Assembly (NCBI GenBank): GCA_031216445.1 | Contig: CM062218.1 | Coordinates: 17,235,001 to 17,299,000, forward strand | DNA from: Lateolabrax maculatus | Lineage: Eukaryota > Chordata > Actinopteri > Acropomatiformes > Lateolabracidae | DNA length: 64,000 bases | Reading direction: 5' to 3' | Shown here: piece after piece, positions 14,150-26,768 of the stretch | How positions within the stretch are numbered: position 1 is the first letter of the stretch | Layout: every line of letters begins with the position of its first letter | Position numbers and translations under genes: made by a program | The notes under the pieces: model-generated | The model's database searches: none | What the model was told of the DNA's origin: nothing | What the model saw: the letters and a program-made list of their open reading frames with translations, nothing else

Positions 14150-17100
14150 CATCAGCTTACCTTATAACAACACTTCCATTCCATCGGTAAATATTAGTTT
14201 TGGAAAAATCTGTGAAAACCAGTTTTCTTAATAACATGATTAGTTGACAGTCAGAAAAAAACAGAATAAAATCCACCTTACAGTTAAAAAACAAACAAAC
14301 TATAATGCAAATCCTTAACCCTTGTGTTGTCCTCTGGGTCAAGGTGACCCGGTGGCCGAAAATGTCCTTCTGTGTATGTAAATGTTGTTATGCATGACAT
14401 TTGTGATTCTTGAAGCGGTTATCTTTTGTTTTTAGTTTGTTTCTTGACAATAGGAACAGAGAAAGAAACAGAATAAAGGAAAAGGATGACACAAACATAT
14501 GATACATCACCTCGACCCAGAGGACAACACAAGGGTTAAGCAAAAATCCTGCGATGACAGTAAGTTATCAAGTTTGAGTGTGATGTAGAATTACATGAGG
14601 TGTCGACAAAAACCTAGTCTTTGTTACATAATCATGAGTCATCAGCTTACCTTATAACAACTTTGAAGAATGAAATGTTTTCAATATTTCCGGTCCATTA
14701 GTAAATATTAGTTTTGGAAATCTGTGAAAACCTGTTTTCTTAATGATGTGATTAGTTAATACTTAGAAACATACAGAATAAAATTAACGTTATACTTTAA
14801 ATAAAAAACTATTATGTTAAAAAGTCCTAAAGCAAAAATCCTGCAATGACAGGAAGTAATCAAGTTTGAGTGGGATGTAGAATTACATTAGATGTAAACA
14901 CAAATCTAGTCTTTGTTACATGATTACGAGTCATTAGTTTACCTTATAACAACTTTATAAAGTGAAATGCTTTAAACATTTTCAATCCATTGATATATAT
15001 TGATTTTGGAAATATGTTAAAACCTGTTTTCGTGATAACATGATTACTTGACCACAAGAAAAACACAAAAAAAGAACCTCACACTTTAAAACAAACACCA
15101 TTATGCAAAAGTCATGATGCAAATATGCTGCGAAGAGAAGAAATTATTACATGAGGTGTCGACAGAAACTTAGTCTTTCTACATAATCATAAGTCATCAG
15201 CTTACCTTATAACATCTTTGAAGAATGAAATGTTTTCAATATTTCCGGTCTATTGGTAGATATTAGTTTTCGAAATCTGTGAAAACCTGTTTTCTTAATG
15301 ACATGATTAGTTGAGACTTAGAAACATACAGCATAAAATCAATGTTATACTTTAAATAAAAAACTATTATGTTAAAAAGTCCTAAAGCAAAAATCCTGCA
15401 ATGACAGGAAGTAATCAAGTTTGAGTGGGATGTAGAATTACATGAGGTGTCGACACAAACCTAGTCTTTGTTACATGATTACGAGTCATTAGCTTACCTT
15501 ATAACAACTTTAAAAAGTGGAATGCATTAAATTTTTTCGATCCATTAATATATATTGTTTTTGAAAAACTGTGAAAACTTGTTTTGTTAATGACATGATT
15601 AGTTGACACTTACAAACATACAGAATAAAATCAATGTTATACTTTAAATTAAAAAACTATAATGCAAAAGTTCTTAAGCAAAAATTCTGCATTGAGAGGA
15701 AGTTATCAAGCTAGATTAGATGTAAACACAAACCTAGTCTTTGTTACATGATTACGAGTCAATAGCTTACCATATACAAACTTTGAAAAGTGAAATGCTT
15801 CAATGCTCCATTGATATATATTGATTTTGGAAATCTGTTAAAACCTGTTTTCGTAATGACATGATTGCTTGACCACAAGAAACCCCCCCCCAAAAAAAAT
15901 AACTCATACTTTTAAAAAAAACACCATTGTGCAAAAGTCATGATGCAAATATGCTGCAAAGAAAATAAATTATTAAGTTTTAGTGTATTCTAACAGAACA
16001 TATGAGGTGTTTACACAAGCTAACAGTCTCTGTTACATGATTAAAAAATCATCAGCTTACCTTATAACAACTTTGAAAAGTGAAATATTTTCAAAATTTC
16101 CAGTCCATTGGAAAATATTACTTTTGGAAATCTGTTAAAACCTGTTTTCTTAATGACGTGATTAGTTGAGACTGAGAAACATAGAGAATAAAGTCAATGT
16201 TATACTTTAAATAAAAAACTATCATGCAAAAGTCGTAAAGCAAAAATTCTGCAATGAGAGGAAGTTATCAAGTTTGAGTGTAAACACAAACTTAGTCTTT
16301 GTTACATGATTACAAGTCATCAGCTTATCTTATAACATCTTTGAAAAGTGAAATGCTTTAAACATTTTCAATCCATTGGTAAATATTAGTTTTCGAAATC
16401 TGTGAAAACCTGTTTTCTTAATGACATGATTAGTTGAGACTTTTAAACGTACAGAATAAAATCAATGTTATACTTTAAATAAAAAACTATCATGCAAAAG
16501 TCGTAAAGCAAAAGTCCTGCAATGACAATAAGTTATCAAGTTTGAGTGGGATGTAGAATTACATGAGGTGTCGACACAAACCTAGTCTTTGTTACATGAT
16601 TATGAGTCAATAGTTTACCATATACAAACTTTGAAAAGTGGAATGCTTTAAACATTTTCAATCCATTGATATGTATTGATTTTGGAAATCTGTTAAAACC
16701 TGTTTTCGTAATAACATGATTACTAGACCACAAGAAAAACACAATAAAGAACCTCATACTTTAAAAAAAAACTATTATGCAAAAGTCATGATGCAAATAT
16801 GCTGCGAAGAGAAGAAATTACTACATGAGGTGTCGACAAAAACCTAGTCTTTGTTACATAATCATGAGTCATCAGCTTACCTTATAACAACTTTGAAGAA
16901 TGAAATTTTTCAGTATTTCCGGTCCATTGGTAAATATTAGTTTTGGAAATCTGTGAAAACCTATTTTCTTAAGGACATGATTAGTTGAGACTTAGAAACA
17001 TACAGCATAAAATCAATGTTATACTTTAAATAAAAAACTATTATGTTAAAAAGTCCTAAAGCAAAAATCCTGCAACGACAGTAAGTTATCAAGTTTGAGT

Positions 17101-17735
17101 GGGATGTAGAATTACATGAGGTGTCGACAAAAACCTAGTCTTTGTTACATGATTACGAGTCATTAGTTTACCTTATAACATCTTTGAAAAGTGAAATGCT
17201 TTAAACATTTTCAATCCATTGATATATATTGATTTTGGAAATCTGTTAAAACCTGTTTTCTTAATGACATGATTACTTGACCACAAAAAATACAAAAAAA
17301 AGAACTTCATACTTTAAAAAAAATACCATTATGCAAAAGTCATGATGCAAATATGCTGCAAAGAGAATTAATTATTAAGTTTGAGTGTATTCTAACAGAA
17401 CACATGAGGTGTTAAAGCAAACTTACAGTCATTGTTACTCAATTAAAAAATCATCATCTGACCTTATAACAACCTTGAAAAGTGAAATGTTTTCAAAATT
17501 TCCAGTCTATTGGAAAATATTAGTTTTGAAAAATCTGTTAAAACCTGTTTTCCTATTGACTTAGAAAGATACAGAATACAATCAATGTTATACTTTACAT
17601 AAAAAAACTATTATGCAAAAGTCATGATGCAAATATGCTGCAAAGAGAATGAATTATTAAGTTTGAGTGTATTATAACAGAACACATGAGGTGTTAAAGC
17701 AAACTAACAGTCATTGTTACTCAATTAAAAAATCA
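14150..17735. repeat. higher-order repeat block, ~3.58 kb (copy with MITE)
   Basis: The segment starting near 'aacaacacttccattccatc' (14,164) reappears at ~17,752 with the same MITE, the same flanks and near-identical sequence for well over 500 bp. A third start of this kind is at ~21,827, and an earlier one is at ~11,041. The block contains about a dozen 291-bp units, so kilobase segments were copied as wholes. Confidence 0.75.
14319..14535. mobile_element. 217-bp piggyBac-type MITE, copy 1
   Basis: It is flanked by TTAA at 14315-14318 and 14536-14539. The terminal inverted repeats begin CCCTTGTGTTGTCC and are perfect for 22 bp, with imperfect pairing for a few more (AAGGTGA against AGGTGAT). 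TTAA duplication plus a CCC start is the signature of the piggyBac superfamily. There is no coding capacity, so it is non-autonomous. The empty paralogous sites at 11187 and 21971 confirm the boundaries. Confidence 0.88.
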
Positions 17736-20700
17736 TCAGCTTACCTTATAACAACACTTCCATTCCATCGGTAAATATTAGTTTTGGAAAAATCTGTGAA
17801 AACCTGTTTTCTTAATAACATGATTAGTTGACAGTCAGAAAAAAACAGAATAAAATCCACCTTACAGTTAAAAAACAAACAAACTATAATGCAAATCCTT
17901 AACCCTTGTGTTGTCCTCTGGGTCAAGGTGACCCGGTGGCCGAAAATGTCCTTCTGTGTATGTAAATGTTGTTATGCATGACATTTGTGATTCTTGAAGC
18001 GGTTATCTTTTGTTTTTAGTTTGTTTCTTGACAATAGGAACAGAGTAAGAAACAGAATAAAGGAAAAGGATGACACAAACATATGATACATCACCTCGAC
18101 CCAGAGGACAACACAAGGGTTAAGCGAAAATCCTGCGATGACAGTAAGTTATCAAGTTTGAGTGTGATGTAGAATTACATGAGGTGTCGACAAAAACCTA
18201 GTCTTTGTTACATAATTATGAGTCATCAGCTTACCTTATAACAACTTTGAAGAATGAAATGTTTTCAATATTTCCAGTCCATTGGTAAATATTAGTTTTG
18301 GAAATCTGTGAAAACCTGTTTTCTTAATGATGTGATTAGTTAATACTTAGAAACATACAGAATAAAATTAACGTTATACTTTAAATAAAAAACTATTATG
18401 TTAAAAAGTCCTAAAGCAAAAATCCTGCAATGACAGGAAGTAATCAAGTTTGAGTGGGATGTAGAATTACATTAGATGTAAACACAAATATAGTCTTTGT
18501 TACATGATTACGAGTCATTAGTTTACCATATACAAATTTTGAAAAGTGAAATGCTTTAAACATTTTCAATCCATCGATATATATTGATTTTGGAAATCTG
18601 TTAAAACCTGTCTTCGTAATAACATGATTACTTGACCACAAGAAAAACACAAAAAAGAACCTCATACTTTAAACAAAACCTCATTATGCAAAAGTCATGA
18701 TGAAAATATGCAGCGAAGAGAAGACATAATTAAGTTTGAGTATATTCTAACAGAACACATGAGGTGTTAAAGCAAACGTACAATCATTGTTTCACGATTA
18801 AAAAACATCAGCTTACCTTATAACAACTTTGAAAAGTGGAATGCTTTAAACATTTTCAATCTATTAATATATATTGGTTTTGAAAATCTGACGTGATTAG
18901 TTGACACTTACATACATACAGAATAAAATCAACGTTATACTTCAAATAAAAAAATTATTATGCAAAAGTCCTTAAGCAAAAATTCTGCAATGAGAGGAAG
19001 TAATCAAGTTTGAGTGTAAACACAAACTTAGTCTTTGTCATGACATGATTACTTGACCACAAGAATATTAGTTTTGGAAAATTGTGAAAACCTGTTTTCT
19101 TAATGACATGATTAGTTGAGACTTTTAAACATACAGAATAAAATCAATGTTATACTTTAAATAAAAAAACTATCATGCAAAAGTCCTAAAGCAAAAATCC
19201 TGCAATGACAATAAATAATCAAGTTTGAGTGGGATGTAGAATTACATGAGGTGTCGACACAAACCTAGTCTTTGTTACATAATCATGAGTCATCAGCTTA
19301 CCTTATAACATCTTTATAGAATGAAATGTTTTCAATATTTCCAGTCCATTGGTAAATATTAGTTTTGGAAATCTGTGACAACCTGTTTTCTTAATGACAT
19401 GATTAGTTGAGACTTAGAAACATACAGCATAAAATCAATGTTATACTTTAAATAAAAAACTATTATGTTAAAAAGTCCTAAAGCAAAAATCCTGCAATGA
19501 CAGTAAGTTATCAAGTTTGAGTGGGATGTAGAATTACATTAGATGTAAACACAAATCTAGTCTTTGTTACATAATTACGAGTCAATAGTTTACCTTATAA
19601 CAACTTTGAAAAGTGAAATGCTTTAAACATTTTCAATCCATTGATATGTATTGATTTTGGAAATATGTTAAAACCTGTTTTCGTGATAACATGATTACTT
19701 GACCACAAGAAAAACACACAAAATAGAACCTCGTACTTTAAAACAAACACCATTATGCAAAAGTCATGAGGCAAATATGCTGCGAAGAGAAGAAATTAAT
19801 ACATGAGGTGTCGACAAAAACCTAGTCTTTCTACATAATCATGAGTCATCAGCTTACCTTATAACAACTTTGAAGAATGAAATGTTTTCAATATTTCCGG
19901 TCCATTGGTAAATATTAGTTTTGGAAATCTGTGAAAACCTGTTTTCTCAATGACATGATTAGTTGAGACTTTTAAACATACAGAATAAAATCAATGTTAT
20001 ACTTTAAATAAAAAACTATCATGCAAAAGTCGTAAAGCAAAAGTCCATGTACATGAGGTGTCGACACAAACTTAGTCTTTGTTACATGATTACGAGTCAA
20101 TAGTTTACCTTATAACAACGTTGAAAAGTGGAATGCTTTAAACATTTTCAATCCATTGATATGTATTGATTTTGGAAATCTGTTAAAACCTGTTTTCGTA
20201 ATAACATGATTACTTGACCACAAGAAAAACACAATAAAGAACCTCATACTTTAAAAAAAAAACTATTATGCAAAAGTCATGATGCAAATATGCTGCAAAG
20301 AAAAGAAATTATCAAGTTTGAGTGTATTCTAACAGAACACATGAGGTGTTAAAGCAAACTAACAGTCATTGTTACTCAATTAAAAAATCATCAGCTTACC
20401 TTATAACAACTTTGAAGAATGAAAATTTTTCAATATTTCCAGTCCATTGGTAAATGTTAGTTTTCGAAACCTGTGAAAACCTGTTTTCTTAATGACATGA
20501 TTAGTTGAGACTTTTAAACGTACAGAATAAAATCAATGTTATACTTTAAGTAAAAAACTATCATGCAAAAGTCGTAAAGCAAAAGTCCTGCAATGACAAT
20601 AAGTTATCAAGTTTGAGTGGGATGTAGAATTACATGAGGTGTCGACACAAACCTAGTCTTTGTTACATGATTATGAGTCAATAGTTTACCATATACAAAC

Positions 20701-21815
20701 TTTGAAAAGTGGAATGCTTTAAACATTTTCAATCCATTGATATGTATTGATTTTGGAAATCTGTTAAAACCTGTTTTCGTAATAACATGATTACTAGACC
20801 ACAAGAAAAACACAATAAAGAACTTCATACTTTAAAAAAAAACTATTATGCAAAAGTCATGATGCAAATATGCTGCGAAGAGAAGAAATTACTACATGAG
20901 GTGTCGACAAAAACCTAGTCTTTGTTACATAATCATGAGTCATCAGCTTACCTTATAACAACATTGAAGAATTAAATTTTTCAGTATTTCCGGTCCATTG
21001 GTAAATATTAGTTTTGGAAATCTGTGAAAACCTGTTTTCTTAATGACATGATTAGTTGAGACTTAAAAACATACAGCATAAAATCAATGTTATACTTTAA
21101 ATAAAAAACTATTATGTTAAAAAGTCCTAAAGCAAAAATCCTGCAACGACAGTAAGTTATCAAGTTTGAGTGGGATGTAGAATTACATGAGGTGTCGACA
21201 CAAACCTAGTCTTTGTTACATGATCACGAGTCATTAGTTTACCTTATAACATCTTTGAAAAGTGAAATGCTTTAAACATTTTCAATCCATTGATATATAT
21301 TGATTTTGGAAATCTGTTAAAACCTGTTTTCTTAATGACATGATTACTTGACCACAAAAAATAAAAAAAAAAGAACTTCATACTTTAAAAAAAATACCAT
21401 TATGCAAAAGTCATGATGCAAATATGCTGCGAATAGAAGAAATTATTAAGTTTGAGTGTATTCTAACAGAACACATGAGGTGTTAAAGCAAACTTACAGT
21501 CATTGTTACTCAATTAAAAAATCATCATCTGACCTTATAACAACCTTGAAAAGTGAAATGTTTTCAAAATTTCCATATATTGGAAAATATTAGTTTTGAA
21601 AAATCTGTTAAAACCTGTTTTCTTATTGACTTAGAAAGATACAGAATACAATCAATGTTATACTTTACATAAAAAAACTATTATGCAAAAGTCATGATGC
21701 AAATATGCTGCAAAGAGAATGAATTATTAAGTTTGAGTGTATTCTAACAGAACACATGGGATGTTAAAGCAAACTAACAGTCATTGTTACTCAATTAAAA
21801 AATCATCAGCTTACC
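17736..21815. repeat. higher-order repeat block, ~4.07 kb
   Basis: Sequence at 16,536-17,740 recurs at 20,607-21,815, an offset of about 4.07 kb with very few differences. The block at 18,444-19,200 instead matches 9,622-10,380, an offset of about 8.83 kb. So the array is a mosaic of different-sized copies rather than one regular period. Confidence 0.7.
17903..18119. mobile_element. 217-bp piggyBac-type MITE, copy 2 (spread by block duplication)
   Basis: It has the same length, TTAA borders (17899-17902 and 18120-18123) and flanks as the copy at 14,319. Only one substitution was noticed inside (GAGAAAG to GAGTAAG). Identical placement within the satellite unit means it arrived by duplication of the host block, not by a second transposition. 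Confidence 0.88.
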
Positions 21816-21970
21816 TTATAACAACACTTCCATTCCATCGGTAAATATTAGTTTTGGAAAAATCTGTGAAAACAAGTTTTCTTAATAACATGATTAGTTG
21901 ACAGTCAGAAAAAAACAGAATAAAATCCACCTTACAGTTAAAAAAACAAAACAAACTATACTGCAAATCC

Positions 21971-21974
21971 TTAA
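21971..21974. other. second unoccupied TTAA site
   Basis: 'gcaaatccTTAAgcaaaa' is in the fourth block, without the MITE. Either this block branched before insertion, or the duplication that made it used an unfilled template. Confidence 0.85.
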
Positions 21975-24476
21975 GCAAAAATCCTGCGATGACAGTAAGT
22001 TATCAAGTTTGAGTGGGATGTAGAATTACATGAGGTGTCGACAAAAACCTAGTCTTTGTTACATAATCATGAGTCATCAGCTTACCTTATAACAACTTTG
22101 AAGAATGAAATGTTTTCAATATTTCCAGTCCATTGGTAAATATTAGTTTTGGAAATCTGTGAAAACCTGTTTTCTTAATGATGTGATTAGTTAATACTTA
22201 GAAACATACAGAATAAAATTAACGTTATACTTTAAATAAAAAACTATTATGTTAAAAAGTCCTAAAGCAAAAATCCTGCAATGACAGGAAGTAATCAAGT
22301 TTGAGTGGGATGTAGAATTAGATTAGATGTAAACACAAATCTAGTCTTTGTTACATGATTACGAGTCATTAGTTTACCTTATAACAACTTTATAAAGTGA
22401 AATGCTTTAAACATTTTCAATCCATTGATATATATTGATTTTGGAAATATGTTAAAACCTGTTTTCGTGATAACATGATTACTTGACCACAAGAAAAACA
22501 CAAAAAAAGAACCTCATACTTTAAAACAAACACCATTATGCAAAAGTTATGATGCAAATATGCTGCGAAGAGAAGAAATTATTACATGAGGTGTCGACAG
22601 AAACCTAGTCTTTCTACATAATCATGAGTCATCAGCCTACCTTATAACATCTTTATAGAATGAAATGTTTTCAATATTTCCGGTCTATTGGTAGATATTA
22701 GTTTTCGAAATCTGTGAAAACCTGTTTTCTTAATGACATGATTAGTTGAGACTTAGAAACATACAGCATAAAATCAATGTTATACTTTAAATAAAAAACT
22801 ATTATGTTAAAAAGTCCTAAAGCAAAAATCCTACAATGACAGGAAGTAATTAAGTTTGAGTGGGATGTAGAATTACATGAGGTGTCGACACAAACCTAGT
22901 CTTTGTTACATGATTACGAGTCATTAGCTTACCTTATAACAACTTTAAAAAGTGGAATGCATTAAATTTTTTCGATCCATTAATATATATTGTTTTTGAA
23001 AAACTGTGAAAACTTGTTTTGTTAATGACATGATTAGTTGACACTTACAAACATACAGAATAAAATCAATGTTATACTTTAAATTAAAAAACTATAATGC
23101 AAAAGTTCTTAAGCAAAAATTCTGCATTGAGAGGAAGTTATCAAGTTACATTAGATGTAAACACAAACCTAGTCTTTGTTACATGATTACGAGTCAATAG
23201 CTTACCATATACAAACTTTGAAAAGTGAAATGCTTCAATGCTCCATTGATATATATTGATTTTGGAAATCTGTTAAAACCTGTTTTCGTAATGACATGAT
23301 TACTTGACCACAAGAAACCCCCCCCCTCCCAAAAAATAACTCATACTTTTAAAAAAAACACCATTATGCAAAAGTCATGATGCAAATATGCTGCAAAGAA
23401 AATAAATTATTAAGTTTTAGTGTATTCTAACAGAACATATGAGGTGTTTACACAAGCTAACAGTCTCTGTTACATGATTAAAAAATCATCAGCTTACCTT
23501 ATAACAACTTTGAAAAGTGAAATATTTTCAAAATTTCCAGTCCATTGGAAAATATTACTTTTGGAAATCTGTTAAAACCTGTTTTCTTAATGACGTGATT
23601 AGTTGAGACTGAGAAACATAGAGAATAAAGTCAATGTTATACTTTAAATAAAAAACTATCATGCAAAAGTCGTAAAGCAAAAATTCTGCAATGAGAGGAA
23701 GTTATCAAGTTTGAGTGTAAACACAAACTTAGTCTTTGTCACATGATTACAAGTCATCAGCTTATCTTATAACATCTTTGAAAAGTGAAATGCTTTAAAC
23801 ATTTTCAATTTATTGATATATATTGATTTTGGAAATATGTTAAAACCTGTTTTCATAATAATATGATTACTTGACCACAAGAAATACAAAAAAAAGAACC
23901 TCATACTTTAAACAAAACACCATTATGCAAAAAGTCATGATGCAAATATGCTGTGAATAGAAGAAATTAAGTTTGAGTGTATTCTAACAGAACACATGAG
24001 GTATTTACACAAACTAACAGTCTTTGTTACATGATTTAAAAATCATCAGCTTACCTTATAACAACTTTAAAAAGTGAAATGCTTTAAATATTTTCAATCC
24101 ATTAAGATAGGATGGGAGCGATGGGAGGAAGTTATCAAGTTTGAGTGTGATGTAGAATTACATGAGGTGTTTACACAAACTTAGTTTTTGTTACATCACA
24201 AAAAAAATCATCAGGTTACAAACGTCGAAAAGTGAAATATTCTCAAAAATGCAAATCCATTGCTAAATATTAGTTTTACACTAGTTTTCTCAATTACGTG
24301 ATAAATTGATGAGAAAAATACAAAATAAAATAAAATGTACTCTCAAAAAACATTATTATGCAAAAGCCATGATGCAAATGTCCTGCAATGAGAAGAAATA
24401 GTCAAGTTTGCATGTATTGTAGCAGCAAAGGACAAACTTGCAGGCTTTTGCACATGACTAAAATCCATCAGCTTAC

Positions 24477-24960
24477 CTTAAAAAAGTTCTAAAGCATTTT
24501 GTAATCAGTGACTCCATCCAGTTTCAGCAATAAGTGTTTGCTTAATGTCCGCTGCTTTGCTCCTCAAACTGTCCAACCCGACTGAAAGCAGAGAGTGACC
24601 AGCCTGTATTTAAGACTTGCTTTAACATTCCAGAGCATGAAATCACAAAGTGTTGGAACAAATGAAAGGACAAGTATGAATATTCTATATGACCACACAT
24701 GGACATTGCATCATCGCATTAATTAGGATTTTTTTTTTTTTAGCAGATTCAATTTTTTTTTGTTGCCATGGAGATGGATTTGTTAACATGTATGCTCAGT
24801 AGCTGTTATTATTTAATCCAGCAGAATTTTTAACTCTAACCCTCGCTTATCTTTTAAACTCAGTAAAGATTTGCAAAATATTTGTTTGAAACCAGCGTGT
24901 GGTCTCCTTTCTCTTGCATTTTCTCATGCATTGGTACGATGCTCAAAGCTTGAAACACTT
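24477..24960 (-). promoter_or_regulatory. promoter plus first-exon-like module, copy 1
   Basis: This is a non-satellite segment repeated at 26,769-27,252 with a constant offset of ~2,292 bp. On the minus strand it reads: an RFX X-box-like GTTGCCATGGAGAT at 24762-24775 (given on the + strand), a TATA-like CTTAAATA at 24607-24614, then a ~100-nt candidate exon ending TTTTAAG|GTAAGC with the donor at 24,476/24,475. The exon 3' part (GATGGAGTCACTG...TTTAGAAC) resembles the end of the satellite exons, suggesting that the array grew from it. The promoter role is inferred. A homopolymer insertion at ~24,961-25,075 separates this copy from its right flank. Confidence 0.4.
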
Positions 24961-26768
24961 ACTTTTTTTTTTTTTTTTTTTACTTTCAACAGTACCTCTT
25001 TTCTGGAACAGCAAACTCTTATTAATCCACAAAACTTGCTGTCAATCATTTTTAAAGGGAATATTTCTTCAAAAGAAAGTTGTTCCAAATTAAACTCTAC
25101 AGGGAGGTGTGTGCACTATCCATCTGTTAAAACCTGTTTTTGTAATAACATGATTAATTGACCACAAGACAAGCTAAAAAAAAGAAAGAACCTCATACTA
25201 TAAAAAAAAAACACCATTATGCAAAAGTCATGATGCAAATAAAAGAAATTATTAAGTTTGAGTGTATTCTAACAGAACACATGAGGTGTTTACACAAACT
25301 AACAGTCTTTGTTACAGGATTAAAAAATCATCAGCTGACCTTATAACAACTTTGAAAAGTGAAATGTATTCAAAGCCTCCAGTCCATTGGTAAATATTAG
25401 TTTTGGAAACCTATGAAAACCTGTTTTCTTAATGACTTGATTAGGGGACACTTAGAAACATACAGAATAAAATCAAAGCTTTACTTTAAATAAAAAACTA
25501 CTATGCAAAAGTCCTTAAGAAAAAAACCTGCAATGACAGAAAAGTTATCAAGTTTGAGTGGGATGTAAAATTACATGAGGTGTAAACACAAACCTAGTCT
25601 TTGTTACATGATTACGAGTCATTAGCTTACCTTATACAAACTTTGAAAAGTGAAATACTTTAAACATTTTCAATCCATTTATATATATTGATTTTGGAAA
25701 TCTGTTAAAACTTGTTTTTGTAATAATATGATTACTTGACCACTAGAAATACACACAAAAAAACAACCTCATACTCTGAAAAAAAAAAACACCATTATGC
25801 AAAAGTCATGATGCAAATATGCTGTGAATAGAAGAAATTATTAAGTTTGAGTGTATTCTAACAGAACACATGAGGTGTTTACACAAACTAACAGTCTTTG
25901 TTACATGATTAAAAAATCATCAGCTGACCTTATAACAACTTTAAAAAGTGAAATGCTTTAAATATTTTCAATCCATTAATATATATTGTTTTTGAATATC
26001 TGTGAAAACTTGTTTTCTTAATGACGTGATTAGTTGACACTTACAAACATACAGAATAAAATTCAACGTTATACTTTAAATAAAAGAAATATTGTGCAAA
26101 AGTCCTTAAGCAAAACTCCTGTGATGAGAGGAAGTTATCAAGTTTGAGTGTGATGTAGAATTACATGAGGTGTAAACATAAACCTAGTCTTTGTTACATG
26201 ATTACGAGTCATTAGCTTACCTTACACAAACTTTAAAAAGTGAAATATTTTCAAAATTTCTAGTCCATTGGTAAATGTTACTTTTAGAAATCAGTGAAAA
26301 ACTGTTTTCTTAATGACGTGATTAGTTAATACTTAGAAACATACATAATTAAATCATTGTTATATTTTAAATAAAAACTATTATGCAAAACTCCTAAAGC
26401 AAAAATCCTGCGATGGGAGGAAGTAATCAAGTTTGAGTGTGATGTAGAATTACATGAGGTGTTTACACAAACTTAGTTTTTGTTACATCACAAAAAAAAT
26501 CATCAGGTTACAAATGTTGAAAAGGGAAATATTCTCAAAAACGCAAATCCATTGCTAAATATTAGTTTCACACTAGTTTTCTTAATTACATGATAAATTG
26601 ATGAGAAAAATACAAAATAAAATAAAATGTACTCTCAAAAAACATTATTATGCAAAAGCCATGACGCAAATGTCCTGCAATGAGTAGAAATAGTCAAGTT
26701 TGCATGTATTGTAGCAGCAAAGGACAAACTTGCAGGCTTTGCCGCATGACTAAAATTCATCGGCTTAC

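Noticed and set aside
9622..20828. Family of 61-73-codon minus-strand ORFs with near-identical proteins
   Set aside because: All are the same chance frame of the tandem unit copied along the array. Most units break the frame, composition is A+T-driven, and there is no signal peptide or conserved-codon pattern. They fall within predicted noncoding exons and cross the splice-like sites.
8555..24480. miR-430-like microRNA cluster
   Set aside because: The + strand motif GTGAAATGCTTTAAA contains a seed-like AAATGCT, and tandem early-embryo miRNA clusters do exist. However, I could not form a stable ~60-80-nt hairpin around it in any unit, and the arm opposite does not pair.
8555..24480. Intronic C/D snoRNA array
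   Set aside because: GCTGATGA just after the donor resembles a C box, but no CUGA D box or terminal stem occurs at a suitable distance, and the position in the intron is wrong for a typical snoRNA.
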